From Plasmopara viticola (lineage: Eukaryota > Oomycota > Peronosporomycetes > Peronosporales > Peronosporaceae): a stretch of DNA of 64,000 nt. Shown in pieces: positions 44,592-56,660 of the stretch; positions within the stretch are counted from its first letter, which is position 1; every line of letters begins with the position of its first letter. The position numbers were made by a program, and so were the translations under genes. The notes under the pieces are model-generated. The model was given only the letters and a program-made list of their open reading frames with translations, had not been told where the DNA came from and did not search any database. The stretch is taken from NCBI GenBank assembly GCA_001695595.3, contig MBPM02000179.1:1-64000 (forward strand), written 5' to 3'.

Positions 44592-46449
44592 CAAGACGAT
44601 TCAAGTGGTGGCGGGGCTCGTTGGCAAAATGCAAAGTAAGGTGGCACCCAAGCGATTGCATGGCAAACGGCAGCAGGTACGTGACGCTGTGTTCATATCG
44701 GGTCAGTCGACGTGGTCAAATGCGCTGGACAGCAGGAAACACCTGGTCACGAGCTTCTGGTTCAGAGCAGCGATTATATCGCGTAGTATGGTTTAGTGAT
44801 AGAACAGGTGGCTTTTAAGACTTCGTGGGGTTGTGAGTCAGGCGAGGAGCGACACGAATTAAGCTTAAACGTGGCTTCGGAGCGTTTTATTAAGGGTCGG
44901 AAAGGTGACGCATGTCCAGCTGGTTTTGGTCGCGAAATCGTCCCTATTTATGAATTGTAGTATAGTACAAAGTATTCGTCGTATTGGACCTCACTTCATT
45001 GATGTATATATTTTCTGTACCGGCTTTGGGTCAAGCAGCGATGCGCAAGCGTTGCGCCAACGGGTACATGTTTGCTCGAGGTGTGCCACGTCTTAACAGC
45101 TGTGACCGTCGTCAGGACGACGTCAGCATTTGACAGGCTGTGAGCCGTAGATCCAAACTGGAACGCAGCATATGGATATGGATACGACCACACGCCTCCG
45201 CCATTATTACCAAAAAGTTGCACATTTTTGAAATTACATGTATCGATTGATTAAGCGTGGCATACGCTCCATTACTTAAATTAATACATGCAAGCGCTGA
45301 CGTATCAGTAAATACGGATTGAAGTGATGCTTACGCCACCGGTGACGGTGAAAGCGACACGGTGAAGTGTTTACCACTATTTTCTACTGCTGCTTGTATT
45401 CTTACATCAAGCGGCAGCCGTAATTTAAAAGCTGCGAGGATTTTATTTACCATGTTCACTTTAATTGTAGTTGGGAATGTTGGCGGTGTGCGTCTCTTCA
45501 AAGTCGTTAAATACAATATTTCAAGGCCAAATGCCCTCTCTAATGGTAGGTTTTTAGTATCCCTCAAAATAGATATTAAATATTCTCGTAATTATAGAAC
45601 TCCTTAGAGTTCTTAGGCGATCGCAATCGCATAGGTTACCCTAATTATGTTTAGCCGACTTTCTGCTAAGTCGGATAATTATCCCCGCTAAATAGTGGTC
45701 TCAAGATAAACAATTTCGAGCCTCTTGTTCCGTGCTTCTCAAACTTCGAAAACATCTAAGAAAGCCTGCAGAGCCCGTTAATTGACCGCAATTTAAGTCC
45801 AAACTCAATCAAAGGTAGCTTTCTAGACCACAAATATCGCACGTATTTCTCAATGTGTCTTCGAAAATACAATTAAATCCTTTCCGTCTATTGTCTGCCT
45901 TCAAAGAGTCTACTGTAGCCATTGCCAAGCGGCCTTTCAATAACCAAAACAGCAGTTGCCACAACGCAGACGGAGAAATTGCCAGTCCCTAACCGACACT
46001 ATTGTATTTAAAGGTCATGGTCTTAAACACTGCCTTTAGAACTAGTCTTGCTGTTTTATTCTAAGTTATATTGGCAGGAATAAGGACCAAATGCAGCATC
46101 TTGGGGCAGGCTAGCACTACGATCCCGTGCTGCCATCCCCCCCCTCTTCAGCAGATCAGCGACAAGGTCGGTTCCGACGGTTCACCGGACCGAAAATGAG
46201 ACGACGTGTGAGCCGTAAGTTTGACAATTCGGCAGGCCTCATATACTTGGTCACGCATTTGTACATGTGGGGCCCCAAAATTCTAGTAAAGACCGGAAAT
46301 AAACTTTCTCTTTTCTTATAGGACCACTTATAGAACAAACATATGCCTTAGATGTATGTTGTGCTTTTGGTCTTCGTCGCTCGGAACAAAGAATGAAAGA
46401 GGATCGGTTGGATCCAACCTATTGTGAAATAAACCGTCTAATCACTTAT
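44592..46449. other. Intergenic DNA with unassigned coding-like remnants
   Basis: It holds the promoter of the expansin-like gene (first about 250 bp, GC-richer). On the minus strand at 45331-45567, 78 open codons from an ATG (PPTFPTTIKVNMVNKILAAF) are followed after a stop and frame change by NGGGVWSYPYPYAAFQFGST (about 45190). This reads like a decayed structural or enzyme gene of unknown type. Nothing else was recognised. Confidence 0.4.
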
Positions 46450-47060
46450 AGTAATGAAACTGCAATGTTCATCGAGGGGTAAGCTACTCGGCTTTGGCAT
46501 CCCCCCCTGTGAATATAAGACGTTTCAGAGATTGTACATTGGTACCACGTTTGTATGCCTGACAAATACGTTAATAGCTTCTGACGTGGACCAGGATTTA
46601 ATCCGGCCTGCACGCTTGGCAAACTCAAAAAATTTGCAAAGCTTGCATTCAGCTCAAAAGTTATATTGCGCGGAGAATGCCACACTTTTCGAAGGAAAAT
46701 GGGGAGCATATATTGTCAACTTGAGAGATGCTTAGTCTGAGTAGACCACAAAGAGCTTAAAGTCAGAAATATACCTGAAGCTTTACTAGTGGTAAGTAAC
46801 TATTTGTCGTGTAAGGGGTAATTTTCTTTGGTAAATTTGAGCTGCCTGGACTTGCACGAGACGACTCACTTGTGTCCGTCCTCATGTAGTTGCATAGCGC
46901 ACAACCAATGGCATGATCAAAAGCGTCGCAAACAAAGTTCACTGGCTCTGGTGTATCCGGCAAAGCCAATATTGGACCCTGTAGATGGCTCTTCTACAGT
47001 AGATTGGGCAAAGACTTATTAGACCGGCGTACCCAGCACTGTGCTCGTGCGCGGCGTAGA
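46450..47060 (-). mobile_element. Ty3/gypsy RNase H fragment
   Basis: On the minus strand, PEPVNFVCDAFDHAIGCALCNY matches the start of the Ty3/gypsy RNase H domain (normally a ...CDAS..AIG.AL.Q pattern), followed by a decayed LVKLQVYF block. Minus-strand open sequence continues to 46446 without a clear motif. No LTR was identified for this fragment. Confidence 0.65.
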
Positions 47061-49089
47061 GTACTTAAAAACGGCTTTCATTCTCGAGTCTGCTCAAGCC
47101 TCGCGATTGCTTACAAATTAGGCTACCATTGGCCACAACAATCCAATGAGGACAAAAAGCACTACTTCAAGTTGTTGACTTAGTGCTTTTCTGTCCTCTT
47201 TGCTCAAAACTTATCCGCATAGGGCGTCTTCGTTCCTTTTTTAAGCAAATGATGTCCGTTAAAGCGGCTATGGATGTTCAGATTGTCAAAATTTGTCAGG
47301 ACAAATACTCATACTGGCTAAAGTAATAAAGTGACTAAACGGTTGAACGTCACCGGGGTGTTTGATAGCCGTTGTGGAATTATCAATAACTTCCTTAGCA
47401 TACCGCTAGTCTGACTAAATCCTCCATAAAAAATGTCTCAATCGACTTCGGCAGAGTTCATCTCCAGTACGTGCACCCAGACATGCTGTGTTCTTCCTCA
47501 GAACGAATATCTCACAGGTTTTAGCTTGTTATAAGCATCTTCGTTTTGACCAGCTTTCAAATACAAAAAGTTAATGAGATTTTAACTTTGCCACCATGTC
47601 ATTCTTTGGATTTCATACAAAGCAGACATCCATGAGCTGACTACTACTCTCGTAACAGCGACAATCGCCTTGAAACACAGTACTTTGTGTCTGACACGAA
47701 ATAAAATCGTGCCTGATCTCTCTATCTAGTAATAGCTTGGATGATGATTTGTGGACATCACATCCGCGTAAAGAATCTACCATTTTTTAGATCCTTCAGT
47801 ATTTCCGCGCCAAGGCACAACGTACGCTATCGGTAAGGCTGATTTAAGACATTTTCGTCTTAATTCGTTTGCACATGCATTAGTCAAAATCGAATTTGGT
47901 CGACGGTATCGTTTGACGGTGCGTAAATTCTGTGATTCTTCAGGATTTCACACTTAAATACACTTGCGTGTACACATTCTAGTCCATCGCTGCTAATTCA
48001 GAGCTGTCAAGCTTTAAAAACTAATGCTCAACGGTGCGTATCGAGCAAACGCGTAGCAACGAAACTAAGATCAACATCAGTAGAGTGCTTCATCCTACCA
48101 GCAGCCAGATTTTCTTTTGCTTGGAGAGCACGGCTTTTGCTGACGTCCGATTAAATCGTTTAGGCAAGACACTTATATACTTAGTCGGCCCAGACACGGA
48201 TCATATGTCCTACCTTACCACAGATAATTCAGCAAATGTTGCTTGCTAAGCAAACCTTAAGCCCATATGCACTAAACTCAGGGCAGAGAGAGAGAGAAGG
48301 GAGCCACAAATCTGAGTTATGTTCGACGAAGAAGTACATGTTCTACCCATTTTCTTATAAATATAACACCTTTGTGGCTATACTTTCTTACAGCTAGATC
48401 ACATGACCTCTTTCATAGTTGCGGTCAGCATACCGAAGAATCGAATGTGAGGTAGGCCTGCTCTTTCGCAACTCATGGACACAGCCACATATTGTTTTGA
48501 CAGTGGCGCCCCAACAATCGAGGCGGTAGACTTAATCAACGAATTCACCTTAAATTTATGTCTTTCTTGCTTGTACACAAAAATTCGCGAATATTAGCGA
48601 AACTCAAAGTGTGGCGGAAGAAATTTTATGTCATGTGAAGGCAGGACACATGACTTTCCAAAAAAGCTGTGTGTCTACCTTTTTTGGTCGATTTGAAAGT
48701 GCGAGTACCACACATACCTGAGAATCTGTGGGGTATAACAGATATTTATGACGTGTATTTCGTATACAGGTAGCTTCAAGACTTATACTTGACATAATAA
48801 GGTTGTACTACCCAATTTAATTCAACCTGTGCCGCCTGAGTACTCGATTATTCAATTAACTTGTAGATTTGGGGGCACTGTTATACGTTGCAGCTGCTTG
48901 ACAGCAAAAAGGACCGCAAACGCAGCTTTAGACCCATCAAAGTCAGCAAGTCATTTGAACAGTGCATTTTACTCGTCCGAGAGATGCGAAAAGAGGGCTA
49001 CCCACGTGTTACTACAAGCGCTACTGGGTGATAAGGGGTCGCATAGCACCTTGCACAAAGGAGGCCAGCCGGAAGATATAAAATCTTAC
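47061..49089. other. Decayed AT-rich DNA, no recognisable gene
   Basis: About 2 kb with only short open stretches (48034-48249 and 48829-49170, plus). The latter runs into the LTR and is not a gene. Confidence 0.5.
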
Positions 49090-49500
49090 GGTGACATAAG
49101 CGTCGTCACCGGCAGATTTACCGGTAAACCTGATGGCTTTTACGCACTATATGCATCAGTACGGAATTAGCGATTTTAGAGTTCAGACCAGAAGGAAGTT
49201 CAACATATCCTATATTCGTTGGAAATCGAGAGACCTTATTGGCTGAAAACAATATAGGATGTGTAAAAAGCCAGCAGTGAAAATGATAACCTCTAGGATG
49301 GTAGCAGTAGATGGCTTAGAGCCACCAGCAAGGCTGTGGCAAGAAAATCAGTCGTAAGTGTTTTCCATTTAATATCACATCTCAATTTGCATTTAGCAAT
49401 TACACTCCCCCTCAATCACCGACTTCGCTTCGCTCACCATCCAAGCCTCGTCTGGCGACTGACTCGATAACCTACTCCGCGACTGTGTCGCATAGTAGCA
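49090..49500 (+). repeat. Ty3/gypsy-type LTR, copy A
   Basis: It matches, in inverted orientation, the sequence at 59830-60245. Shared blocks include GTCGTCACCGGCAG near the start, AATCGAGAGACCTTA, GGATGGTAGCA...GAGCCACCAG and CCAAGCCTCGTC...CCGCGACTGTGT at the end. The pair differ by many substitutions, so they are old. Gag-like sequence follows on the same strand, which suits a 5' LTR. Edges are approximate. Confidence 0.7.
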
Positions 49501-49979
49501 TTTGTCGTGTCAAGTCTGAGAATTGAAGGCAAGGGTGCTCGTGTGCTCACATAGTGGAAAGATGGTCGTCCTGTTATAATTGGTACGAGCCACATAGTGG
49601 CAAGCACAAGATTACAATGGCTCGTCATTATAACGTTTAGTGGTTGGGTTAGTGTGGTTACACGCTAGTGTGGTCCAAACATCTGGAACTCCTTCGATTG
49701 GTCTATGGTTTAGTGGTTTTGCCTTTCGGTAGATTCGTTTCCCGCTAAAAAATACACGGAGAACACCTTCCAGATAAGGTTCCCACTTGGTTTTGCTTGA
49801 TCTACATTGAATACTGCTCGACTTCGTTGCATAAGAAAATGAAAGACTCGTGAACCCATAAACCCGATCATAAACACCTATGAATTCCTAACAAGTAAGA
49901 AGAAGCTCTGCAAGCTTCGTTAAGACTTGCGGTTATCAACATTTGAAGAGCTGAAGAATGTCCAACTTATTAGAAACAA

Positions 49980-51230
49980 TGACCCGAATTGTAAGGACTC
50001 AGCGGCCAGAAATTTAGTGCACGACATCACTAAAAGTCTAAAGCGCCGTATACAGTAAGCCCAAGAGCTTTTTGAAAGGCTCAATAGACCACTCAAACAC
50101 AGAAAGCGTCAGCTGTAGAATAAAATCTATGAAGTTTCCTTTTTATTCGTGAGGCTATATGAAATTACACAAATAGCGCTGAAATCTCAAGCAAGTATGG
50201 CTCAACGAAGAGGCCGTATGGCTGAGCGCCCATCTCCAAACCCAAGACCTCTTTAAGAGAGCCGAATAAGTGCTCTTGACGACAATGAAGCTCTAAGGCC
50301 AACGTCGTGCTCAGGTTTACGAGCAGCGACTCCGCAAGATGTGGCAAGTGTCATTGACCAAGCGAATTCAGCCACTTAGCTTAATGTAACTCCTTCTGCA
50401 GTGACAGGACAAGCCACACTATCCAAGCAGCCACAACTGTTGTATCTCATTTAGCAACAGCTGCGATATCACTCCCAGGTGAAGTTTAAATGCAAAAGGC
50501 TAATGAGCGCTTTGAGGTTCTCGTCGCATCAAGAAGCAAGCAGAAGAAAAACGATCTTCTGTTCGCGAAGGGAGATTCGGCGGAGTTGCTGAATTGTGTA
50601 TCTTTGCAACGAAACAGTACTTCGCCAATAAGCGTCACTTGATGGCAACAAAGTTGTCAGACTTTGTTACGCTTATCTTAAATATATTAGGCATATCCGT
50701 ACAGAATTGATACCGTGATTGTACCGCCGAATGCGAGCGCATGAACGTACATAAAACATAGGCGCTGCTTAAAAGTGAATTGTGCACACGCTTCAGACCT
50801 AAATATTTTGAGTATGATCTTTGAGAGCGGATGTCTTAACGTCTCTAAATTACAGAAGAAAATGTTCCAAACTAAATTCAGTAAAATAGAAAGGTAGTCC
50901 TTTATTCCAAAATAGATTACGGGAAGAAACCGCAAAGAAGAATAGAGGGGGAGACCAAGCACACTTTAGAAAGCCATTAAAGTTGCCTCCAACTTTGATT
51001 TTTCCCATTGCTCTGGTGGATCGAATCGTAAATCGGCCAAGTCGTTCAATACGGTGCCTACAGAATCAGGCTGTCGTGCAAACAAGCTACGATCTCATAA
51101 ATTAAAGCGTTTTAGAAAGAGAAAGGACACGAACGACAACTGGACAGAACTGGCAACATGTAACAATTTTGGCGTTGTCGGCCACATTCGCCGCAATGGA
51201 CCGCTCTGAACCATAAGCAAGCGAATTGTT
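49980..51230 (+). mobile_element. Retrotransposon gag remnant
   Basis: Decayed coding sequence downstream of LTR A ends near 51190 with NNFGVVGHIRRNGP, a degraded CCHC zinc knuckle (Cys/Cys lost, His kept) of Ty3/gypsy Gag. Many stops. Upstream blocks are charged and helical but too decayed to assign. Confidence 0.5.
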
Positions 51231-52124
51231 ACATTAGCGGTGCACTATATGGTACCCTCGAAGCAGAAGCTCGAGATTTTTAAGACGCTGGTCAAGAGAA
51301 ACCCATCATCGTCATTATCGACAAAGAAGTCGAACTTTGTTACAACCCCTTTCTTCACCGCCCCCCCCCCAGCAGTATTTTTGTTGCACCAACAAGTCAG
51401 AGCATTCTAGTCAAGTGTTCTGATTAAAGTAAGACCGCATAAACTTACTAGATGTTGCTATTCACTCGCTCGTCTGATCATTAGTGTGCTGATGGTGCCG
51501 CTGTGGACATGTCTAAAAAATCCAAGTTTTTTTTCAGAAGAGAATTCACTAAGTTAAAGCATCGAGATGAGACAATTCGCTTCGGGAGTCAAAATTGTCG
51601 AAAGACATTATCAAAGATCAGATTTGCAGTTTTGGAGCTACCTGCCGCTTCCAGCACAGCCACTTCGTTAGTCATTATGATCAATTAGTCAAGAAAGACA
51701 CCAAATCAGATTTTTTGTCAAGCTCAACAAACATCGAGCATAAAACCACGCTAATGAAATGCCATTAGCATACAGAATTTGGCGGGCTTGCCGATGGTGA
51801 GGTCGCATTTGGGAGAGCTTATGACGTTGACGATCTTTGCATGTGCACACACATATGCAGATCCACGTAAGCCGCCTATCAAGCCGTTTATCTTCTCTCG
51901 ACATAGAAGACCACCAAGCGGTGTATCGTAAGCCTTACAGAAGATTTAGCATCGTAAATTTCCCAAAAGAGAAATAGAAATGACCTTTATCGGTGCCGTA
52001 AATCCACAACCTGACTTAAATCGAAAATTTTTGCACCGAAGATGCTTTTATCTATATAAGCTCAAAACTGTCTTAAATGACCGTCCGTCTCTCCGCTCTA
52101 TAAGCAAAACGACATTGTTAAATA
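51231..52124. other. Decayed retroelement DNA, no assignable domain
   Basis: It contains a run of ten C at 51361-51370 and short open stretches (51503-51688, plus). It lies between gag-like and RT-like remnants and is probably transposon-derived. Confidence 0.45.
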
Positions 52125-52325
52125 TCAGGCCATGGGCCTTGCGGGGCCTGTACTTTTGCGATAACAGACGATCAAGCGTGCAAACAATTTGAGAGCTCTA
52201 GGGGCACTTGTGCAGCAGAATACTTGATAGCTTACTGTGGACAGTGGTATCTCACTCTTTTGCACGACAAGCTGATAGTATCCGTCGACTATGTCGAGTG
52301 CACTGCATATTATACGTTGCATCAT
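52125..52325 (-). mobile_element. Ty3/gypsy reverse transcriptase fragment
   Basis: The minus strand reads SALDIVDGYYQLVVQKSEIP, the palm/fingers motif of Ty3/gypsy RT (D..DGYYQ...), followed by a decayed APRALKLFARL block. Its orientation is opposite to the gag remnant at 49980-51230, so it belongs to another, nested element. Confidence 0.65.
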
Positions 52326-54022
52326 GCAAATTTACTCGAAAATCTTTTCTGGAGTTTGCATCTGTGCCACGACAGTGGCCACATTTAGCTCATTACAAGG
52401 GGTCCAATGCGTTACTTGCCGTTTGTCTTTTTAGTACAAAACGTTGCACCTGAGATACCGTCAGTTATTCTTTCTTAGCGAGGTATCACGATCTACTGGC
52501 AGCACCTGTAGCTAAAGGCTCATTGATAGCATAAAAGTGAGCCGCAATATACCCACATATGGGTATAACAAAGTTCCATTAGCGGGTAGCATAGGTCCTT
52601 ATAAGGATACAATACAATATATTGCATGACTCGATAGCTTTAGAAATCCACCAGTTGGGAAAAGCGCTACGTCGTCCAGACTACGATAGTCTTTTGTCTC
52701 ATTTAATAGCTGCTCTGCGAGCGATCTATTAGTAGCTGCTCAGCTCATCATGCTCAGCACAGGTCTACACTTTACTAAAAATTAGCTCTTGCGGTGTAGT
52801 AGCTGTGCTATTTCCGCGCGGGAGATGAAGAGCTGCGTTCTTCAAACAAGGAGTTTGAGGTGGCAATTTCGCATGCCAAATTTTGTGGCATGTCAAGGAC
52901 CTGGTCTACCAGAAAGACACGATGAGCGAGCGTGGTAAATAAGTTACTGCATCAAAATCTGAGCCATTACCTTAGATCGGTATTCTAATGAATCACCACA
53001 AGCATAATTTTGACGTCCCTGGATGCATTCTTCTAGCACTTGCCTGCGTTGACTTTAGTCGTATCATTGTGTACGTAGAAACAACCAAGCAGAGAAGTGA
53101 GAACCTAGCTCTGTTGATCGGTTCGATAAAAGTCACTCACGCTGTGAGATGGATCAAAGGTATTGTGAGAGCCCTCGAGCTATCAAGCTGCGTTCGGTAT
53201 CCGCTTCTACTGCATACACTTCTGAAGCATTTAGCAGCCGCAAGTTAATGTCAAGCTCCCACCCCTCTGCAACATGGCCTTTAAGAGAGGCAACATCACC
53301 TATTTGAGTGACAGCTACCATTACTAGAGCTTGCCATGCAGATAGATGGCTTTGGAAAGGAAGCGAGTGCTGACGCTTGCTCAGTTTGCGAAGCCATAGC
53401 GCAGGTTCCTAAGTGAGAAACGTATGGCCACTGAGAGCAGGTAGCATACCTCTGCTAAATGAAAAAGAAGGTTCTGAGTAAAATTGATCCATGAGTTCCA
53501 CAAAAATTCGTGGCTGATTACGAACAATTATCAATAGTAATAATTGACACGTCAGACAACCAAACAGGAACACCTTACTCGAGAGCCCTGCGGTGGTAGA
53601 AATACCGAATGCCAAAACACTTACAGATACTGAGCTTTCATTTAAGTTAGGGAGCCTAGAGGTTAGAACGTTTTGGAATGTTCTGTTTCTAAAAAGGAAC
53701 CTCTTGCAATAATATATATATCCTCCGTATTTAACAAAAATGCCTCAAATAAGCGTAATATTGAGCGTTTTCGATGCTGTACAAGAGCAGCTTGCCGTCG
53801 AGCTCAACGCACGGTGCGCTTGAATTCACATATAGTAGAGAACCTTTCGGGCTCGTTATATCTATTTTTGAAGGAATGCGTTGATTAGAATTACTAAGTC
53901 CACCGGAGAAAGAACAAAGTACTGTGTCAAAGGCGTTTTTTTCTGTTATGATAGTAGTGCGAGCCATTGAAGCCCTTTCATTTGAAACGCAAAGAACTTT
54001 CCGAATTTTCGAACTGAGCGTA
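52326..54022. other. Decayed DNA, no recognisable gene
   Basis: About 1.7 kb with only short open stretches (52988-53248, plus). No motif was identified. Confidence 0.5.
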
Positions 54023-54098
54023 CGACAAGCTAACAGTGCAAAGGTGCCTGCACAAACACTCATACCAAGAAAAGACACGTTGCACTGTTAGCTTGTCG
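54023..54098. repeat. Perfect 19-bp inverted repeat (38-bp loop)
   Basis: CGACAAGCTAACAGTGCAA at 54023-54041 is exactly the reverse complement of 54080-54098. It could be the end of a small inverted-repeat element, or an LTR end folded back. The inner edge TGTTAGCTTG resembles an LTR start. Confidence 0.7.
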
Positions 54099-54100
54099 AT

Positions 54101-54156
54101 ACAGAACAGTCTTGAGTAGACCTCTGTTACAGAACAGTCTTAAGTAGACCTCTGTT
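54101..54156. repeat. Two 28-bp tandem repeats
   Basis: The unit begins ACAGAACAGTCTT and ends ACCTCTGTT. The two units differ at one base (G or A). They start two bases after the inverted repeat. Confidence 0.85.
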
Positions 54157-54819
54157 ACGGCTTTGCCGGACGAGAAAAAGTCGTTTAGCATTGATTGTGT
54201 ATGTGATCGATATTGCACTACTCAACCAGACGGTGGCACTCTTGAGCGAGTCATCTCATTTAATTTAAGGTAGCTTAGGTGTGCCGAACGAAACTTAGTC
54301 GCTCATGGGGAAAGTTGCTTACCAAAGAGAAAGCCTTGGTAAACTTTAGAATTATTCACACGTTATAAAGGCCTAGTCAGGTCTTGTGACGATAAAACGT
54401 TCCTCTTGTCCTAGAAATTGCATGTTTATTATCGTATAAATCATTTTGCATATAGTACTTGTCATGCAAGCTCACTAATATTTCCGATGCGCTTTCTCGC
54501 AAGGCAGGTTATGAGGTCGCATAAAACATGGCTGACAACGAATTTGTCAGAGATTTCAATTAAAGGCCTTTGTACGTTTCTCCTAACAGGCGAAGGAGCC
54601 AAAGTCGAGAGGTTTGTTCTTCGACAACGATATCGGTTGCATCACTATGAGTTGCTGGACAATCTGCTTCACTGTGATCGAAAACGGTCGATGCAATATT
54701 AGATGTTGCTCTCAACGATAAAGAGATGAAGTACATTTTACTTTCAGCAGCACATGATTTTTCAACTAGCCGTCGCTTTTGTTGAAAATTAACCGACTTT
54801 TTCGGTAACCACAGTATGA

Positions 54820-55650
54820 ATGTGGCCTAGCATGTAGTAATAAGTGGCCAAGTATGGAGTGCGTGTAGGATCTGCCAGGGAGTCAAATTCGCCGCTCGCA
54901 TCTTTCATCTGCAGAGATTGCCATCACTAGCAGACACTAAGCAGCTCATCAATGTCGACTTTGCCCTTGGCTTGCCGAACTTTAATGTGGTGCTCATATG
55001 CCGCCTACACTTTGAGCCACTGCTTCAGCAGTGGAACCAAGAGACAAACGACGAGGCTGTTTATGGATATGTTATTTCTGTTTGATGGTCTATTGGACAC
55101 GCGCATTGTTGATACAATTTGCAAAAGCTGTTCCAAGTAGTGACAAATTGTTTCTGATCGTTATAGCAAATGCCATCCACAAACAAGTTTTCGACCGGAA
55201 AAGGGCTAGAGAGCACGTTGCGCAAGATGTGCGATGAAGTGGGTTGACGAATTTCGTATGATTGACTTTGTACTTAACAATGCTGTTTACACATACAAAG
55301 ACTTTGCTCGCTTTTCGATAGACAGGCCGAGACCACATCAAACTTTACTAACAAGTGAGGAGAGACTTAAAGAATACTTCCTCCCACAATTTAGGCCCAT
55401 TGAGAGAGCTTTTCTTGCCTTTCCGTTTTTAGCCGACGACCTTTCGGAGGCTCTGTGCCTACAACACAGAAGCAACCTTTGCAGGCGTAACTTTAGACGC
55501 AGATACCATTTTTATAGTGATTGCACCTGCGGCAGCCAAACTAACATTCTTTGGCGCTATGTTGGTCATCGTAGATTTACCTGGCTGAGCGGTAGCTCTC
55601 TTTACCGCGTGTTTAAGTATAATGATGACCAAATTGACATTTTAGGCTAA
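54820..55650 (+). mobile_element. Ty3/gypsy integrase remnant, copy 1
   Basis: Integrase core blocks are recognisable in shifting frames: VDFALGLP (start of the catalytic core), LFMDMLFLFDGLLDTRIVD, and MIDFVLNNAVYTYKDFARFS, which matches the FALNNAVH.STG.TPF motif. A stretch of about 500 bp is nearly identical to the reverse complement of 63470-63990. The remainder to 55650 is an open frame with no clear chromodomain. Confidence 0.7.
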
Positions 55651-56660
55651 AAGTACCTGTAAAAATGTGGCGCAAAGGTATCCACCGGTATTTAGCCGGT
55701 ATGCATACCTTGTTAGAGCTACTTTTAGTTCTCCACGTCATCTGGCTTCGCTACCATCCCTTGGCCAAGCAAATCCTTGCGAGATCAGCAAGAAAAAGCT
55801 GATTCTCGTAGAACATCAATAAGCTATAGCATCTTTGAACTCATAATAACACGCGTTGCTTTATTTTATATCTTGCTGTTGAAAGAGTACGTTATTTCGC
55901 GAATCAAACCTTTTATAATTTTGCAGCTCTCAAATCGTAGCTGCTCCTGCGTGTTTCGTGACCAATCTGCTAGATTTTGTGAATAGATTCCTCTGCCGGA
56001 TGTAGTCAGTCATATAGGGCTCACAACAGACAAATGCTCTCTACTTGCGCATGATCTTATGGTCTAGCTATAAAATAGCCAAGTTATATTTTTCTGATAC
56101 ACAATCGCAAGATGTACGGTACCATGCACTGTAATAAATTCTTGACCAGAGGGACCAGGCGAACGATCCCGCTCCTGACTTTGCGGCTCCATCAACTCTT
56201 TCATCTGCTCGCAGTTGTACAGGGCATCACGAGAATTTTACCGCTCAGCAATTTGTACAAATACCTTGCTTGAGTTATTAGTAGTACTTGTCATTATGTA
56301 CGAATGGATTCGGTAAACATTGCACCAAAACGGGTATCATCCATGCGTTTTCCTATCCGCGCTACACGCTATTAGCACACATTACGTACTAAAGCCGCAA
56401 CTTACATTATATAATGGCTACATCGAAAGCTATTACGCTCTGAGACAATATCCTACTCTGAAAAGCCATACCTCTGTCCTCCTATCGATGCATGTATCCA
56501 GGGTTACGGTCATAGCCTGTCCAGCTGGCCCCCTTCCTTGTCACGACAGGCATCACTCTCTACCTGCTCTCTCTCTCTCTCTTCCACGCTCTAAAGATGC
56601 TCGTTCACTCTCGTATTTGCCCTTCATCCTAGACCGTAAATACTGACTTCATCCAGCGAG
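55651..56660 (+). promoter_or_regulatory. Upstream region of the anchored expansin-like gene
   Basis: The first 600 bp or so are AT-rich and featureless. Near the gene there is a CT repeat at 56567-56583. A sequence GTTCACTCTCGTATTTG at about 56603-56619 partly matches the oomycete initiator (TCA...TT core), about 45 bp before the ATG. The match is suggestive only. Confidence 0.35.

Noticed and set aside
51361..51370. Run of ten C residues
   Set aside because: A homopolymer in retroelement debris; probably low-complexity or assembly noise, not a regulatory element.
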